Shown here piece after piece: positions 16,612-25,380 of a stretch of DNA of 64,000 nucleotides. The notes beneath the pieces are model-generated. The model searched no databases and was not told the origin of the DNA. It saw only the letters and a list, made by a program, of their open reading frames with translations. Origin of the DNA: DATARH01 sp963746885 (lineage in GTDB: Bacteria > Pseudomonadota > Alphaproteobacteria > ATCC43930 > CGMCC-115725); contig CAVVDM010000006.1 in assembly GCA_963746885.1 (NCBI GenBank), positions 310,001 to 374,000 on the forward strand, read 5' to 3'. Both the position numbers and the translations under genes were made by a program. How positions within the stretch are numbered: the first letter of the stretch is position 1; each line of letters opens with the position of its first letter.

Positions 16612-18298
16612 ATGCTTCTGGGGCAGTCGATGAGCGTGGCATCGGGGCAATCGCCGGCCGCCGCTAATGAGCATGCCCCAGATGAAGCTCAAATCCGGAC
16701 GCAGTTGCTGCGCATACTTGCCAGCGACGCGTTTGATGCTTCGACACGGAGCCGCAACTTCCTCCGCTACGTCGTCGAGGAAACGGTCGCCGGCCGAGCC
16801 GCCTACATCAAGGGCTATACGGTTGCACAAAGCGTTTTCGGGCGCGGCGAGGATTTCGATCCGCAGCTCGATCCCGTCGTTCGCATCGAGGCAAGCCGGC
16901 TGCGCCGCAGCCTCGAGCGCTATTACCTGATCGCCGGCAAGACCGATCCCGTCCGCATCGAGCTGCCCAAGGGCGGATACGTCCCGCTCTTCGCCTGGGC
17001 TGAAGCCGCCAGCGACGAGACGGCTGGCGCGGCGGCGGCTCCGGAACGATCAGCCCAACCCGCGTCGTCGCCGCCGATTCCGCAACATGCCGCACCGTCG
17101 ATCATCGTCTTGCCGCTCGAGAATTTGGGCGAGGAGGTGCCCGGGAATCTGCTCGCCGGCGGCATCACGGAAGAGCTGATCAGCCGACTGCTCGCCTTCA
17201 AGGAACTCAACATCATTTGCGCCAACACGAGTTTTCGCTTCGGCGCCCACGCCGATCCGTTCGCCGTCGGCGGCAAGCTTGCACTCGGCTTCGTGCTCAA
17301 GGGCAGCGTGCGAACAGGAAGCGGTCGCCTGCGGGCATCGACGCAACTGATCGACGTCGTCAATGGACGCTACCTGTGGGCAGGAAACTTCGACCGCCCC
17401 CTGACCTCCGATGATTTGTGGGTAGTCCAGGAAGAAATCGCCGCCGAGATCGCGACCCGGCTCGGCGCGCCCTACGGCGCCATCACCAAACTGTCGGAGG
17501 AGGTGCTGGCTCAGCGCCGACAGTTTGCTGCCGACGATTATCTCGCTGTCGTCAAAGCCTATGGGTATCGGCGGCTGATGACCCCGCCGGCACATGCCGA
17601 AGTGCGCGATTGCCTGGAGCGTGCCGCCGTCCTCAACCCGTCCTTCCGAATCCTGGGCTCAGCTTGCGGCTGTTTATATCGACGAATACCGGTTCGGTCT
17701 GAACCCGCGCGAGGATCCGCTCGGTCGGGCTCTTGCCGCCGCCGAGCAGGCCCTGCGCTTCGGCGGCGACAGAGCGCTCTCCCATCTCGCTGCCTCGCTC
17801 GTGCATCACTACCTGGGCGACCACGAGCGGGCTCAGGCCATGGCCCGCGACGCCATGGTGCTCAACCCCGACAATCCCGAGGTGCTGGCGCAGGCCGCGG
17901 TTCGCTTTGCCCTATCCGGAGCGTGGGACGAAGGCATCCCCTTGCTGCGCCGCGCCATGCAGCGCGATCCCGATCCGCCGCCCTGGAACCAGATCATCCT
18001 CGCGCTCTATTACCTGCGGCGGGAGGATTACGTGTCGGCCCTCGAGCATACCCGGGCCGCGACCGCTTCCGGCTTGCCACACGTCTTCGTGTTGCAGGGC
18101 GCGATCTACGCGGCGCTCGGGGAGCGTGAACAGGCGGCTGCCGCCTTGGAGGTGGCTTGTTCGCACGGCCGCCGCCTCGACGACCTCTTGGAGCAGATCG
18201 GCCGGAGCGTCCGAGACGAGTTGACGCTGCAACGGTTTAAAGACGGGCTCGAGCAGCTCGACCCCCGCCGGCTCGCCGCGCTTTCGGCCGCCCGATAG
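16612..18298 (+). pseudogene. TolB-like/TPR adenylate-cyclase-type protein, frameshifted near 17648
   Basis: The N-terminal domain (SRNFLRYVVEETVAGR, IKGYTVAQSVFGRGEDFDPQ, VVRIEASRLRRSLERYY) is found in alphaproteobacterial proteins that also carry a TolB-N-like domain. That domain follows here (APSIIVLPLENLGEE, ELISRLLAFKELNII, FVLKGSVRTGSGRLR). The first frame fails after AAVLNPSFRI. A second frame resumes SESWAQLAAVYIDEYR and runs through TPR repeats (HHYLGDHERAQAMARDAMVL) to 18298. One missing base at about 17648 explains the split. Start is uncertain: ATG 16612 or 16630. Role in the family is unknown, perhaps signalling. Confidence 0.72.
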
Positions 18299-18562
18299 CG
18301 CCGCACTTAGGCCGATAGAGCCGCCTAGGCTTTGGCGCGACCGAGGTGTAGGCAACATCCGGGCAACAGAAACCTACTTCGCGCTCTGACCGGCGCGGTG
18401 CAGAAGGGCGCCGGGCCGCGACGCCCGCAAACAAGCTCGCGGAGAGGCGGGGAAAATGCTTATAGGGACTGGCGTTGTCGCCCGGCCAAAGCCGGCGATC
18501 TCCTTCGACCGCGTTGCGATCGGTACGCCGAAACGACGCCCGGGCACCCGCTTTGGCGTTGC
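18299..18562. other. Intergenic, no gene recognised
   Basis: Contains only short frames. The expected signal peptide of the DUF3313 gene would lie at its right end but cannot be read. Confidence 0.4.
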
Positions 18563-19234
18563 ATGATGGTGCCGCTGATCCATCCCGGCCGCATCGTCGG
18601 CGGCGCCACCAAGCAGATGAAGGACGTGCAGCCGATCCCCGGTTTCCTGCCGAAGGTTGGGCTGCTTCGCCGAAGCCGCCCGGGTGAGGCCGTCTTCGTC
18701 TACCGCAACCCGAATGCAGATTTCGCGGCCTACTCCAAGGTCATGCTCGACCCGGTGGCGATCTGGACCGCGCCTGGCTCCTCGTTGCGTAAGGTGCCGC
18801 ACAGCCAGCGCGTGGCCATCGCCAACACCTTCTACGGCGACCTCTACAGCGCTCTGCAGCGGCGCTGCCGCCTCGTGCGCTCGCCCTCGCGCGGAACGCT
18901 GCGCCTGCGCATCGCGCTGACCGACGCGACGACCCCGAATGCCACGGTCAACACCGTGGCGACCTACGCGCCTTATGTCAGCACCGCGTACAGCGTCGCT
19001 TCTTTCGCCTTCAACAAGGGCGTCGGCTAGTTTGCCGGGACTGCCGCGGTCGAGGGCTACGCGACCGATGCAGTGACGGGGGCCTTGCTGTGGCAGGCGG
19101 TCGATCGGCGCGGCGGCACCACCACGATGATCGCAAATACGCTGAACTCCTGGCACGATGTCGAGAACGCGTTCAAGGCGTGGGCGAACAAGCTTTCGTC
19201 AAGGTTGCAGGAATTGGGTGTTTGCCGAGGTTGA
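18563..19234 (+). pseudogene. DUF3313 lipoprotein gene with nonsense codon at 19028
   Basis: Family signatures are clear: GEAVFVYRNPNADFAAYSKV, MLDPVAIW, RVAIANTFYGDLYSAL and LRLRIALTDATTP. The frame hits TAG at 19028-19030. Straight on in the same frame the family continues with FAGTAAVEGYATDAVTGALL, TLNSWHDVENAFKAWANKL and a normal stop at 19232-19234, so a single nonsense mutation cuts off about 67 residues. The usual lipoprotein signal is also missing from the N-terminus. Outer-membrane lipoproteins of unknown function. Confidence 0.76.
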
Positions 19235-19387
19235 CGCCGTGCTTACGGAAGCTGGCGGCGGCAGACGGTGCCGCGCCGTTTCTTCGCAAACCATGAGGTT
19301 TGAGGCAACATCGCCCAGGTCACGCTTGCTGGGGCCATCCCCTTCTTAGACAAATGAATTGATTTCGTTTTCCGTGAGGCATCGAAA

Positions 19388-21175
19388 ATGAACGAAAAGA
19401 CGAGGACCGTGAGCCGGCGGCGTACCCGCCGTGAGTTTCTGACGATTGCCGGCGTCTCGGCTGCCGCTTCGGTCGCCGGCATCGGACCGCTCGCGTCCGC
19501 TCGGGCGCAGACCCCGAAGCCCTCGGAATCGCGTTCGGCAGGCGGTTCGCCGGCGCGGCCCAACATCGTCTTCATCTTCACCGATCAGGAACGTTACCGC
19601 CTGCCAAAGGCGCCGGGCTTCAACCTGCCGGGGCACGAGCGGCTGCAGCGGTCCGGGGTGACGTTTCACAACCATTATTGCCCGGCCGCGATGTGCACCT
19701 CCTCGCGCTCGGTTTTGCTGACCGGCCTGCAGGTGCCGGACACCGGCATGGCCGACAATTGCGACGTGGCATGGCAGCGCGACATGTCGACGACGATTCC
19801 GACCGTCGGCGATCTTTTGCGCAAGGCCGGCTATTACACCGCCTATAAAGGCAAGTGGCACCTGAGTCGGAAGTTCGACGTGGCGGACAGTCTCGACCGC
19901 CTCAACAAGGAGATGGAGAAGTACGGCTTTGCCGACTTCCACTCACCGGGCGACATCATGGCCCACGCCCTCGGCGGCTATCAGTTCGATCACCTAATCG
20001 CCGGCGCTGCCGTCACCTGGCTACGCCGCAAGGGCCAGCCGATGGCGGCGGAGGGCAACCCGTTTGCCCTCTTTGTCAGCCTAATCGATCCGCACGACAT
20101 CATGTATTTCAATACCGATCTGCCGGGGCAACACGTGCAGGACACAGGCGCCCTGTTCATGCACGCCGCCTATGCGCCGGACAACAAGTTCTTCAAGGCC
20201 GAGTGGGACGCGCCGATCGCCGAAAGCCTGACGCAGCCGTTCGACCAGCCGGGACGGCCGAAGGCGCATGGCGAGTTCAACAAGATGTGGAACTATGTGC
20301 TCGGTGAAATCCCCCCTGAGGAGGAGCGCTGGCGGCGGTTCGACAATTTCTACATCAACAGCCTCCGCTATGTTGACATGCAGGTCGAGGGTATTCTCAA
20401 GGAGCTCGACGCACTCGGCCTCGCAGACCACACGATCGTGGTCTTCACCGCGGACCATGGCGAGATGGCCGGGGCGCACGGTCTGCGCGGAAAGGGGCCG
20501 TTCGCCTATGAAGAGAACCTGCACCTGCCGCTCTACGTCGTCCATCCCGACGTCAAGGGCGGCCAGGATTGCCGTGCGCTGAGTAGCCATATCGACCTGG
20601 TGCCGAGCCTGCTCGCGATGGCTGGGGCGGACGCGACGAAGCGGGCGGAGTACGCCGGCCGCGCCCTGCCGGGCAAGGACCTGACACCGGCCTTGATGAC
20701 TCCCGGCGCCGCCGATGTGAATGCCGCGCGCGAGGCCGTGCTCTACACCTACAGCTGCCTTGCGACCAACGACAGCGGCGTTTTCCAAATTGCCGCAGAA
20801 GCCAAGGCGGCCGGAAAGAAGCCGGCACTTGCCGTCCTCAAGCAGCGCTACGTTCCGGATTTGCACAAGCGCGGCAGCGTGCGCACCGCATTCGACGGCC
20901 GCTACAAATTCAGCCGCTACTTCGCTCCGCTCGATCACAATCGACCGACGACGATCGATCAGCTCTACCAATGGAACGATATCGAACTGTTCGACCTCGC
21001 TGCGGACCCGGCGGAGATGTACAACCTCGCCGCCGACAAGGCGGGGAACCATGATCTGATCATGGCGATGAACACAAAGCTCGAGAGCGTGATCAAGGCG
21101 GAAATCGGGACCGATAACGGCCGCGAACTCCCCAAGATTCCGTTAATTAAGTGGACCATCGACCGCGTGAGTTGA
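19388..21175 (+). CDS. Tat-exported type I sulfatase (595 aa)
   Basis: Hydrolyses sulfate esters in the periplasm or outside. The twin-arginine signal TRREFLTIAG (R14-R15) and a hydrophobic run ending ASARA-Q predict Tat export. The formylglycine motif is C103-T-S-S-R107 in AMCTSSRS (CxSxR type). Other active-site elements are FIFTDQ (D66), GKWHLS and FTADHGEMAGAHG, the metal and substrate ligands, arranged as in choline-sulfatase or arylsulfatase relatives. Frame intact, length normal. It needs a formylglycine-generating enzyme that is not in this window. Two sulfotransferase genes lie 8-10 kb to the left. The substrate cannot be told. Confidence 0.9.
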   Translation: MNEKTRTVSRRRTRREFLTIAGVSAAASVAGIGPLASARAQTPKPSESRSAGGSPARPNIVFIFTDQERYRLPKAPGFNLPGHERLQRSGVTFHNHYCPAAMCTSSRSVLLTGLQVPDTGMADNCDVAWQRDMSTTIPTVGDLLRKAGYYTAYKGKWHLSRKFDVADSLDRLNKEMEKYGFADFHSPGDIMAHALGGYQFDHLIAGAAVTWLRRKGQPMAAEGNPFALFVSLIDPHDIMYFNTDLPGQHVQDTGALFMHAAYAPDNKFFKAEWDAPIAESLTQPFDQPGRPKAHGEFNKMWNYVLGEIPPEEERWRRFDNFYINSLRYVDMQVEGILKELDALGLADHTIVVFTADHGEMAGAHGLRGKGPFAYEENLHLPLYVVHPDVKGGQDCRALSSHIDLVPSLLAMAGADATKRAEYAGRALPGKDLTPALMTPGAADVNAAREAVLYTYSCLATNDSGVFQIAAEAKAAGKKPALAVLKQRYVPDLHKRGSVRTAFDGRYKFSRYFAPLDHNRPTTIDQLYQWNDIELFDLAADPAEMYNLAADKAGNHDLIMAMNTKLESVIKAEIGTDNGRELPKIPLIKWTIDRVS

Positions 21176-21227
21176 GCGCAGCGATTGTCCGATTCGGACC
21201 TCGCGGCCGATTTTCGCCGTCGCGGCC

Positions 21228-21995
21228 TTGGTGATCGGGCTTCATCAGGCTGCCGCCCAGTTGGCAGGTGGCGCGGCGCCGCATGCCGTGCCCGGGCTGC
21301 CCGGGGTCGAAGTCAGCGCCACCCCCTATCTGTGGCTGCCGTGGACGTCCGTCGACGTCAACCCGTCCAATGCCCGGCTATCCAGCGCCTCGAGTACGAT
21401 CGGTTCCGGCACGCTGATCAGCCATCTCACCTGGGTGCCGTTCATGGGGGCGGCCGAGTTTCGCTCCGGCCAGTTCGGTGTGCTATTCGATTATCTCCAC
21501 GCACCGGTGAAGTCGGGGATCAGCACACGCAACATCCTCTTTACCGGCGCCAACGCGGGCCTGACGATCGATAGCGGGTCGACAATGATCATGTACCGCC
21601 CGGTCACCATGCCCGATCAGTATCTCGTTGTCGGCGTGGGTTTCCGGGCCTGGGGGGTCGATGGCGAGACCGCGCTCAGCCAGCGCTTCACGGCGTTGCC
21701 GCCGGTAAACATATCTCACGGTGGGGCCTGGGCCGATCCGCTGATCGCCATTCGCTATCATCACGCGCTGGGGAACGGCTTCAGCGCCACGGGATACGCC
21801 GATGTCGGCGGATTCGGGGCCGGTGCCGATGTCGATGTCGACTGGCAGCTGATCGGGACGATCGACTACGCCCGGAATCCGGGGCTCGACCTGCATGCCG
21901 GCTTCCGCGGCTTGAACTTCAACTATGGCGCCCCGCGCGCCGGGTTCGACGTGCACATGTACGGGCCCATCATCTCGGCCAGTTTCCGCTCCTGA
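21228..21995 (+). CDS. Outer-membrane beta-barrel protein (about 255 aa)
   Basis: The sequence has alternating hydrophobic strands with aromatic ends (VEVSATPYLWLPWTS, LISHLTWVPFMGAAEF, VGVGFRAWGVD) and ends in a final strand GPIISASFRS, typical of small alphaproteobacterial outer-membrane barrels. The start is unclear: the frame has a TTG at 21228, while the hydrophobic signal (IFAVAALVIGL) begins upstream without any ATG. A frameshift in the first codons or an unusual start is possible. It lies 52 bases after the sulfatase gene, so it may be co-transcribed and admit a sulfated substrate. Confidence 0.68.
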   Translation: MVIGLHQAAAQLAGGAAPHAVPGLPGVEVSATPYLWLPWTSVDVNPSNARLSSASSTIGSGTLISHLTWVPFMGAAEFRSGQFGVLFDYLHAPVKSGISTRNILFTGANAGLTIDSGSTMIMYRPVTMPDQYLVVGVGFRAWGVDGETALSQRFTALPPVNISHGGAWADPLIAIRYHHALGNGFSATGYADVGGFGAGADVDVDWQLIGTIDYARNPGLDLHAGFRGLNFNYGAPRAGFDVHMYGPIISASFRS

Positions 21996-22018
21996 ACCGA
22001 AGCGACGGCAATTTGCCA

Positions 22019-23416
22019 TCACATCCGCATGTCAAAACAGCTCGGAGAGGATGGGAAAAGGTCAGGCCGCGCGGCAGCAGCGTGCCGAAGTTCTCGCCGC
22101 TGCCGAAGCCGGCGACCCCTCGGCTTTCGTCGCCCTTGCCGGCATCGTCGCCGACCTACGGCGGGTCCATGAGCGCCTTGACCGCACCGCCGACGCGGCG
22201 GAGCACGACAACCAGCGCCTCGCTGTCTCATCGCTGTCAGCGCAGCAGCTTCGCGCGGCCGAGTTGCGGGCCAAAATCGGTGGAGTTGGCGGCTATGCGG
22301 CAAGAAGGGGCGCGAGGGAGCCGAGGCACCATTGTTCTCCTTACCATAAATCTCGGCGATGGGCGCAGCGAGCGGATCGATCAATGCCACGCCCGACGGC
22401 GCACCGACGATCGAGGCGGAGCCCCTCGTCTTCCGGCTGCCCCTGCCATCGGACAGCCAGATAGCCCCGCTCGCGCCCGACGGTGAACCAGCGTGGGCCG
22501 CCGGCTCGGCCGAACTTGGCGATGACGAATGACGACATTGAGGTTTGAGGGACGTTCGGCGGTTAAGGTACGCGCCGTGGGGCTTTCCTGATCCGGCGCG
22601 CGTAGTTCTATTGGACCGTTTTGCTGGGTCCATTGGGGGCGTATCGTTGACCTTGGCGTGTTCGATCCGGCGCACACGATCGGGCACCAAACCCTGCATG
22701 ACGATCGGCCCGGCCTCGGCAGACGACGGCGAGGTGATCGTCAGCACAACGCGCGCGCTGTTGGCGATAGCGCCGCCGCCGCGGATCAGGGTCACTTCAC
22801 CGCGCTGTGTGGCTGCTGTCTCGCGACTCATTTTTGCGGTGTGGTGCAGCAGTAACCCTGCGCAATTAGCTTGACGTAGAGCCCGGGTCAGTCGGCGCAT
22901 GAGGGTTGTGCTTTGGTGGTTGTCGTTCTCGTTCGCCAAGGCGAACAGCGCTGCGAGGGTGTCGAAAATCACCACATCAACGTCGACCAGATCGGGCGTC
23001 AGTCGGTTGAGCGAGCGGTCTTCCGCCTCTGGGGCAATGTCTTCACGTCGGCCGGGGCGCGGCTCCCCGAGGCGCCAGCCGCTGGCAGACGCGTCGTGAA
23101 ACATGAGGTTCAACTCGACCAAAGCGCGCTCGGGCGCCGACAGGGCCAGCACGTTGCAGGCAGCGGCGACGAGCAGTCCCAGCTGGTTACCATCTTCTTC
23201 GGCGCTGATGACCATGACGCGCAGCCCGTCGGGCTGTTTTTTCACGCGGAGCAGGCCAATTTGTGTCAGCCCTGCGGCCAGCGCGACCGCCGCATGGACC
23301 GCGAATGCTGTTTTGGCGCTGCCACTCTGGCCGGCGATTACCGTGATCTCGCCGCGGAGCAGCATTCCGGGGACCAGCCAGTTTACCGGGTGCAGACTGG
23401 CCGGGTCGAATCGCAC
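22019..23416 (-). pseudogene. RepA-like AAA ATPase/helicase of integrated element, C-terminal frames disturbed
   Basis: The first about 280 residues are a RecA/RepA-type ATPase: Walker A variant AGQSGSAKTAFAVHAA, MVISAEEDG, Walker B VDVVIFDTLAAL, LLLHHTAK and RGGGAIANSARVVLTI. After HAKVNDTPPMDPAKRSN coding continues in another frame (RWFTVGRERGYLAVRW, about 22440-22510) and later returns (RGSASIVGAPSGVALIDP, APIAEIYGKEN), so there are at least two compensating shifts. The real end is probably near 22300. The GTG 23416 start is uncertain, because protein-like sequence (EENGWNHIVAAAQ) extends upstream to about 23570. Such ATPases are standard in integrative elements next to the integrase. Confidence 0.65.
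22051..22464 (+). CDS. Possible small coiled-coil protein (first ~85 residues convincing)
   Basis: The frame starts right after GGAGAGG and encodes a clean helical sequence (RAEVLAAAEAGDPSAFVAL, DLRRVHERLDRTADAAEHDN, QQLRAAELRAKIGG). After about residue 85 the composition becomes Arg/Ser-rich and antisense-like, so the true end may be lost by a shift. It overlaps the tail of the minus-strand ATPase frame, so only one of the two is coding here. Confidence 0.4.
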   Translation: MGKGQAARQQRAEVLAAAEAGDPSAFVALAGIVADLRRVHERLDRTADAAEHDNQRLAVSSLSAQQLRAAELRAKIGGVGGYAARRGAREPRHHCSPYHKSRRWAQRADRSMPRPTAHRRSRRSPSSSGCPCHRTAR

Positions 23417-23588
23417 CTGCGAGAAGAAGGGGGCTGCGCCGCCGGTTGAGGCCCCGGACGCTGCCGCCGGGTTAACTACCGTAGTCGGAGCCGTGTTGCT
23501 GTTCGCTGTCGCGTTTTGGGCCGCTGCGACTATGTGGTTCCAGCCGTTCTCTTCGGCGACTTGGAAAATTCAGGTATGCGGTATCTTC

Positions 23589-23843
23589 CTAATCATTGGC
23601 GACGGCGTGATCTAGGAGCCCCAGTTTTACTTGGACGGCGCCGGCCACGCGCCCGCGAACAGAGTCCCGCCTCAACAGCGATCTGAGTGTTTCGGAAACG
23701 GAGGCGTGATCCTCGCCGGTGGCTTTTGCGATTTGCCTGATCGCGACAGGTAGCGGCCACCATTCAGACAGCAAAATGCAACTCACCGAGGGCGCGCCCT
23801 TAAGATTGCGGTGGGTTAACGTGTACGGGCGGCGCGTAATCAC
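23589..23843 (-). CDS. Small winged-helix/HTH protein (84 aa)
   Basis: The middle of the protein reads LPVAIRQIAKATGEDHASVS followed by ETLRSLLRRDSVRGRV, a helix-turn-helix of the type that guards element genes or forms the DNA-binding end of a replication protein. It sits between the RepA-like ATPase and the integrase, all on the same strand, so it is probably part of the element's control or replication module. Family not identified. Confidence 0.55.
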   Translation of the reverse strand: MITRRPYTLTHRNLKGAPSVSCILLSEWWPLPVAIRQIAKATGEDHASVSETLRSLLRRDSVRGRVAGAVQVKLGLLDHAVAND

Positions 23844-23861
23844 CCCACCCCCCGATTGGCA

Positions 23862-25109
23862 TCATGCGCCTAGGCGCAGCGGCACCACCGCCCGTCCTTC
23901 GGACCCGGAAAGGGCTGTAGCGATACGATCCGACACGCGATCGGCCGCCGCGAGCAACACCGGATCGGATCGGCGAACGTAGTGCCGCTCAGTGACCCCG
24001 CGCCGGGCGTGACCTATGAGTTCGGCAATCGCTGCGTCGCCATAGCCTAGATCGGCCGCGACGCTCGCGAAAGTCCGCCGCAAATCATGTGACCGCGGTT
24101 AGTCCGGCGGCGTCGAACAGCCCGGCGATGCGCTTTTTGATGTCGGCACTCGCGTTGCCGTCCGCGCGCGGGAAAACCCATTCGACCCCTTCCTGCCGGG
24201 GTTGAGAGCGCAACAGGTCCATCGCTGCCTTGCCGATCGGCCTGACGCTGCGGCCGGTCTTCGTGCTCTCAAGGCGGAGGCAGCGCCCCAACTCGTCAAT
24301 CTCTCGCCAGCGCAACCCGCAGGCCTCCTCGCGCCGCAGCCCTGTCAGCGCGATGAGCCGCAGCGCCACAGCCGCCGGCAGATCGCCCCCGCGGGTTTCC
24401 GGGAGGTTTCCGAGCGCGCGAAGCTCATCGGCGCTCAACACGCGATCCATCGCCTTGCTGGCGGCCTTCTCGATACCGTGAGCGGGGTTTACTCCCTCGG
24501 GGGCAAGGCCACGCCGTTGCGCCCATGTGTAGATGGCGCCCAGCAGCCCGACCGCCTTTGCCGCCGTGCCGCTGCCGCCAGTGACAACGGCACGGCCGCG
24601 CGGCTTCGTCTTCACCACGGCTGCCGTCTTGCCGGCGGAAATGTGATCGACCATCCGCTGCACGTCGGCGCGGCGAAGATCGCGCGCCGGAATGCTGCCG
24701 ATCAGCGGGACGATATGCCGGGCAATGCGGCCTTGGTCGATTGCGACCGTCCCCGCCGACTTCTCACGGTGGAACCGGGTGATGACCAGCCCAGCGCGCG
24801 CGGCCTGCATGTACTCCTCACATAGTTCAGCGACAGTGACCGCTTGCCGGTGTCTCTCGCGCCGTGGATAACGCCCCTCAGCCGCTGACCGAATTATTTC
24901 TTCGGCGCGTTTGCGTGCTTGCTCGACCGTGAACGGACCATAGTTGCCGATCGTCATCCGACGTTGACCACGACCAACGCGCACCTGGGCGATGAAAGTC
25001 TTTCGGCCGGATGGGTAAACCCGGACACCGAATCCGGGTGTTGAGCCGCACCAGACAAAATATCGCGCGGCTTCGCGGGCTCGACCGTCCGTTTGGTTAG
25101 TGCGGCCAT
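23862..25109 (-). pseudogene. Tyrosine-type integrase, two frameshifts (near 25055 and 24090)
   Basis: This is a P4-type integrase whose parts lie in three frames. ATG 25109 follows GGGAGGGG and gives MAALTKRTVEPAKPRD; the next frame continues YFVWCGSTPGFGVRVYPSG through the core (LTGLRREEACGLRW with catalytic Arg; ESTKTGRS with the Lys) to a stop at 24085; the last frame gives HDLRRTFASVAADLG, GHARRGVTERHYVRR with the His/Arg/Tyr residues, to 23862. A missing T in GATATTTTG and a two-base loss near 24090 explain it. Every catalytic residue survives. The frame open to 25368 upstream is merely translation of the tRNA fragment. It flanks the tRNA-Val half as integrases do. Confidence 0.82.
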
Positions 25110-25139
25110 TCGTAACCCCTCCCGCGATGGAAAGCATAT

Positions 25140-25182
25140 GGGAAGCAACTGGGAAGCAACTGGGAAGCAACTGGGAAGCAAC
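25140..25182. repeat. Four tandem 11-bp iterons upstream of the integrase
   Basis: GGGAAGCAACT occurs at 25140-25150, 25151-25161 and 25162-25172, and again as GGGAAGCAACA (one mismatch) at 25173-25183. The period equals about one turn of DNA, so all copies face the same side. They lie between the integrase start (25109) and the tRNA-Val fragment, where integrase arm sites or excisionase sites normally sit. Confidence 0.85.
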
Positions 25183-25294
25183 AAGCGATCGCTCGCCGAA
25201 GCTGACCGCAACCCATCCCGACTCTAATAGCTTGACTTGGCGGGCATTCCGCATTTCGATGCAACAAGTAGTAACGGCCGGCAACGAACGTCTC

Positions 25295-25344
25295 CTGTCT
25301 TCACACGGCAGGGGTCGCTCGTTCAATCCCAGCCGCGCCCACCA
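25295..25344 (+). repeat. tRNA-Val(CAC) 3' half, probable attR
   Basis: The anticodon stem-loop (CTGTC, TTCACAC, GGCAG; anticodon CAC at 25302-25304), variable loop, T arm and acceptor strand with A-CCA (25341-25344) are present. No D arm or 5' acceptor strand is found in the preceding 100 bases. One base of the T stem (GCTCG opposite CCAGC) is mismatched. Placed between an integrase on the left and an ordinary housekeeping gene on the right, it marks the right end of an element that inserted in a tRNA-Val gene. Confidence 0.82.
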
Positions 25345-25380
25345 TGATCCCGTGAATTTCCCCGCCAAGGAGGATCGCCC

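Noticed and set aside
12496..18298. Programmed frameshifting as an explanation for the broken genes
   Set aside because: No slippery heptamers with downstream structures were seen at the shift points, and the shifts are of both signs alongside deletions and a nonsense codon.
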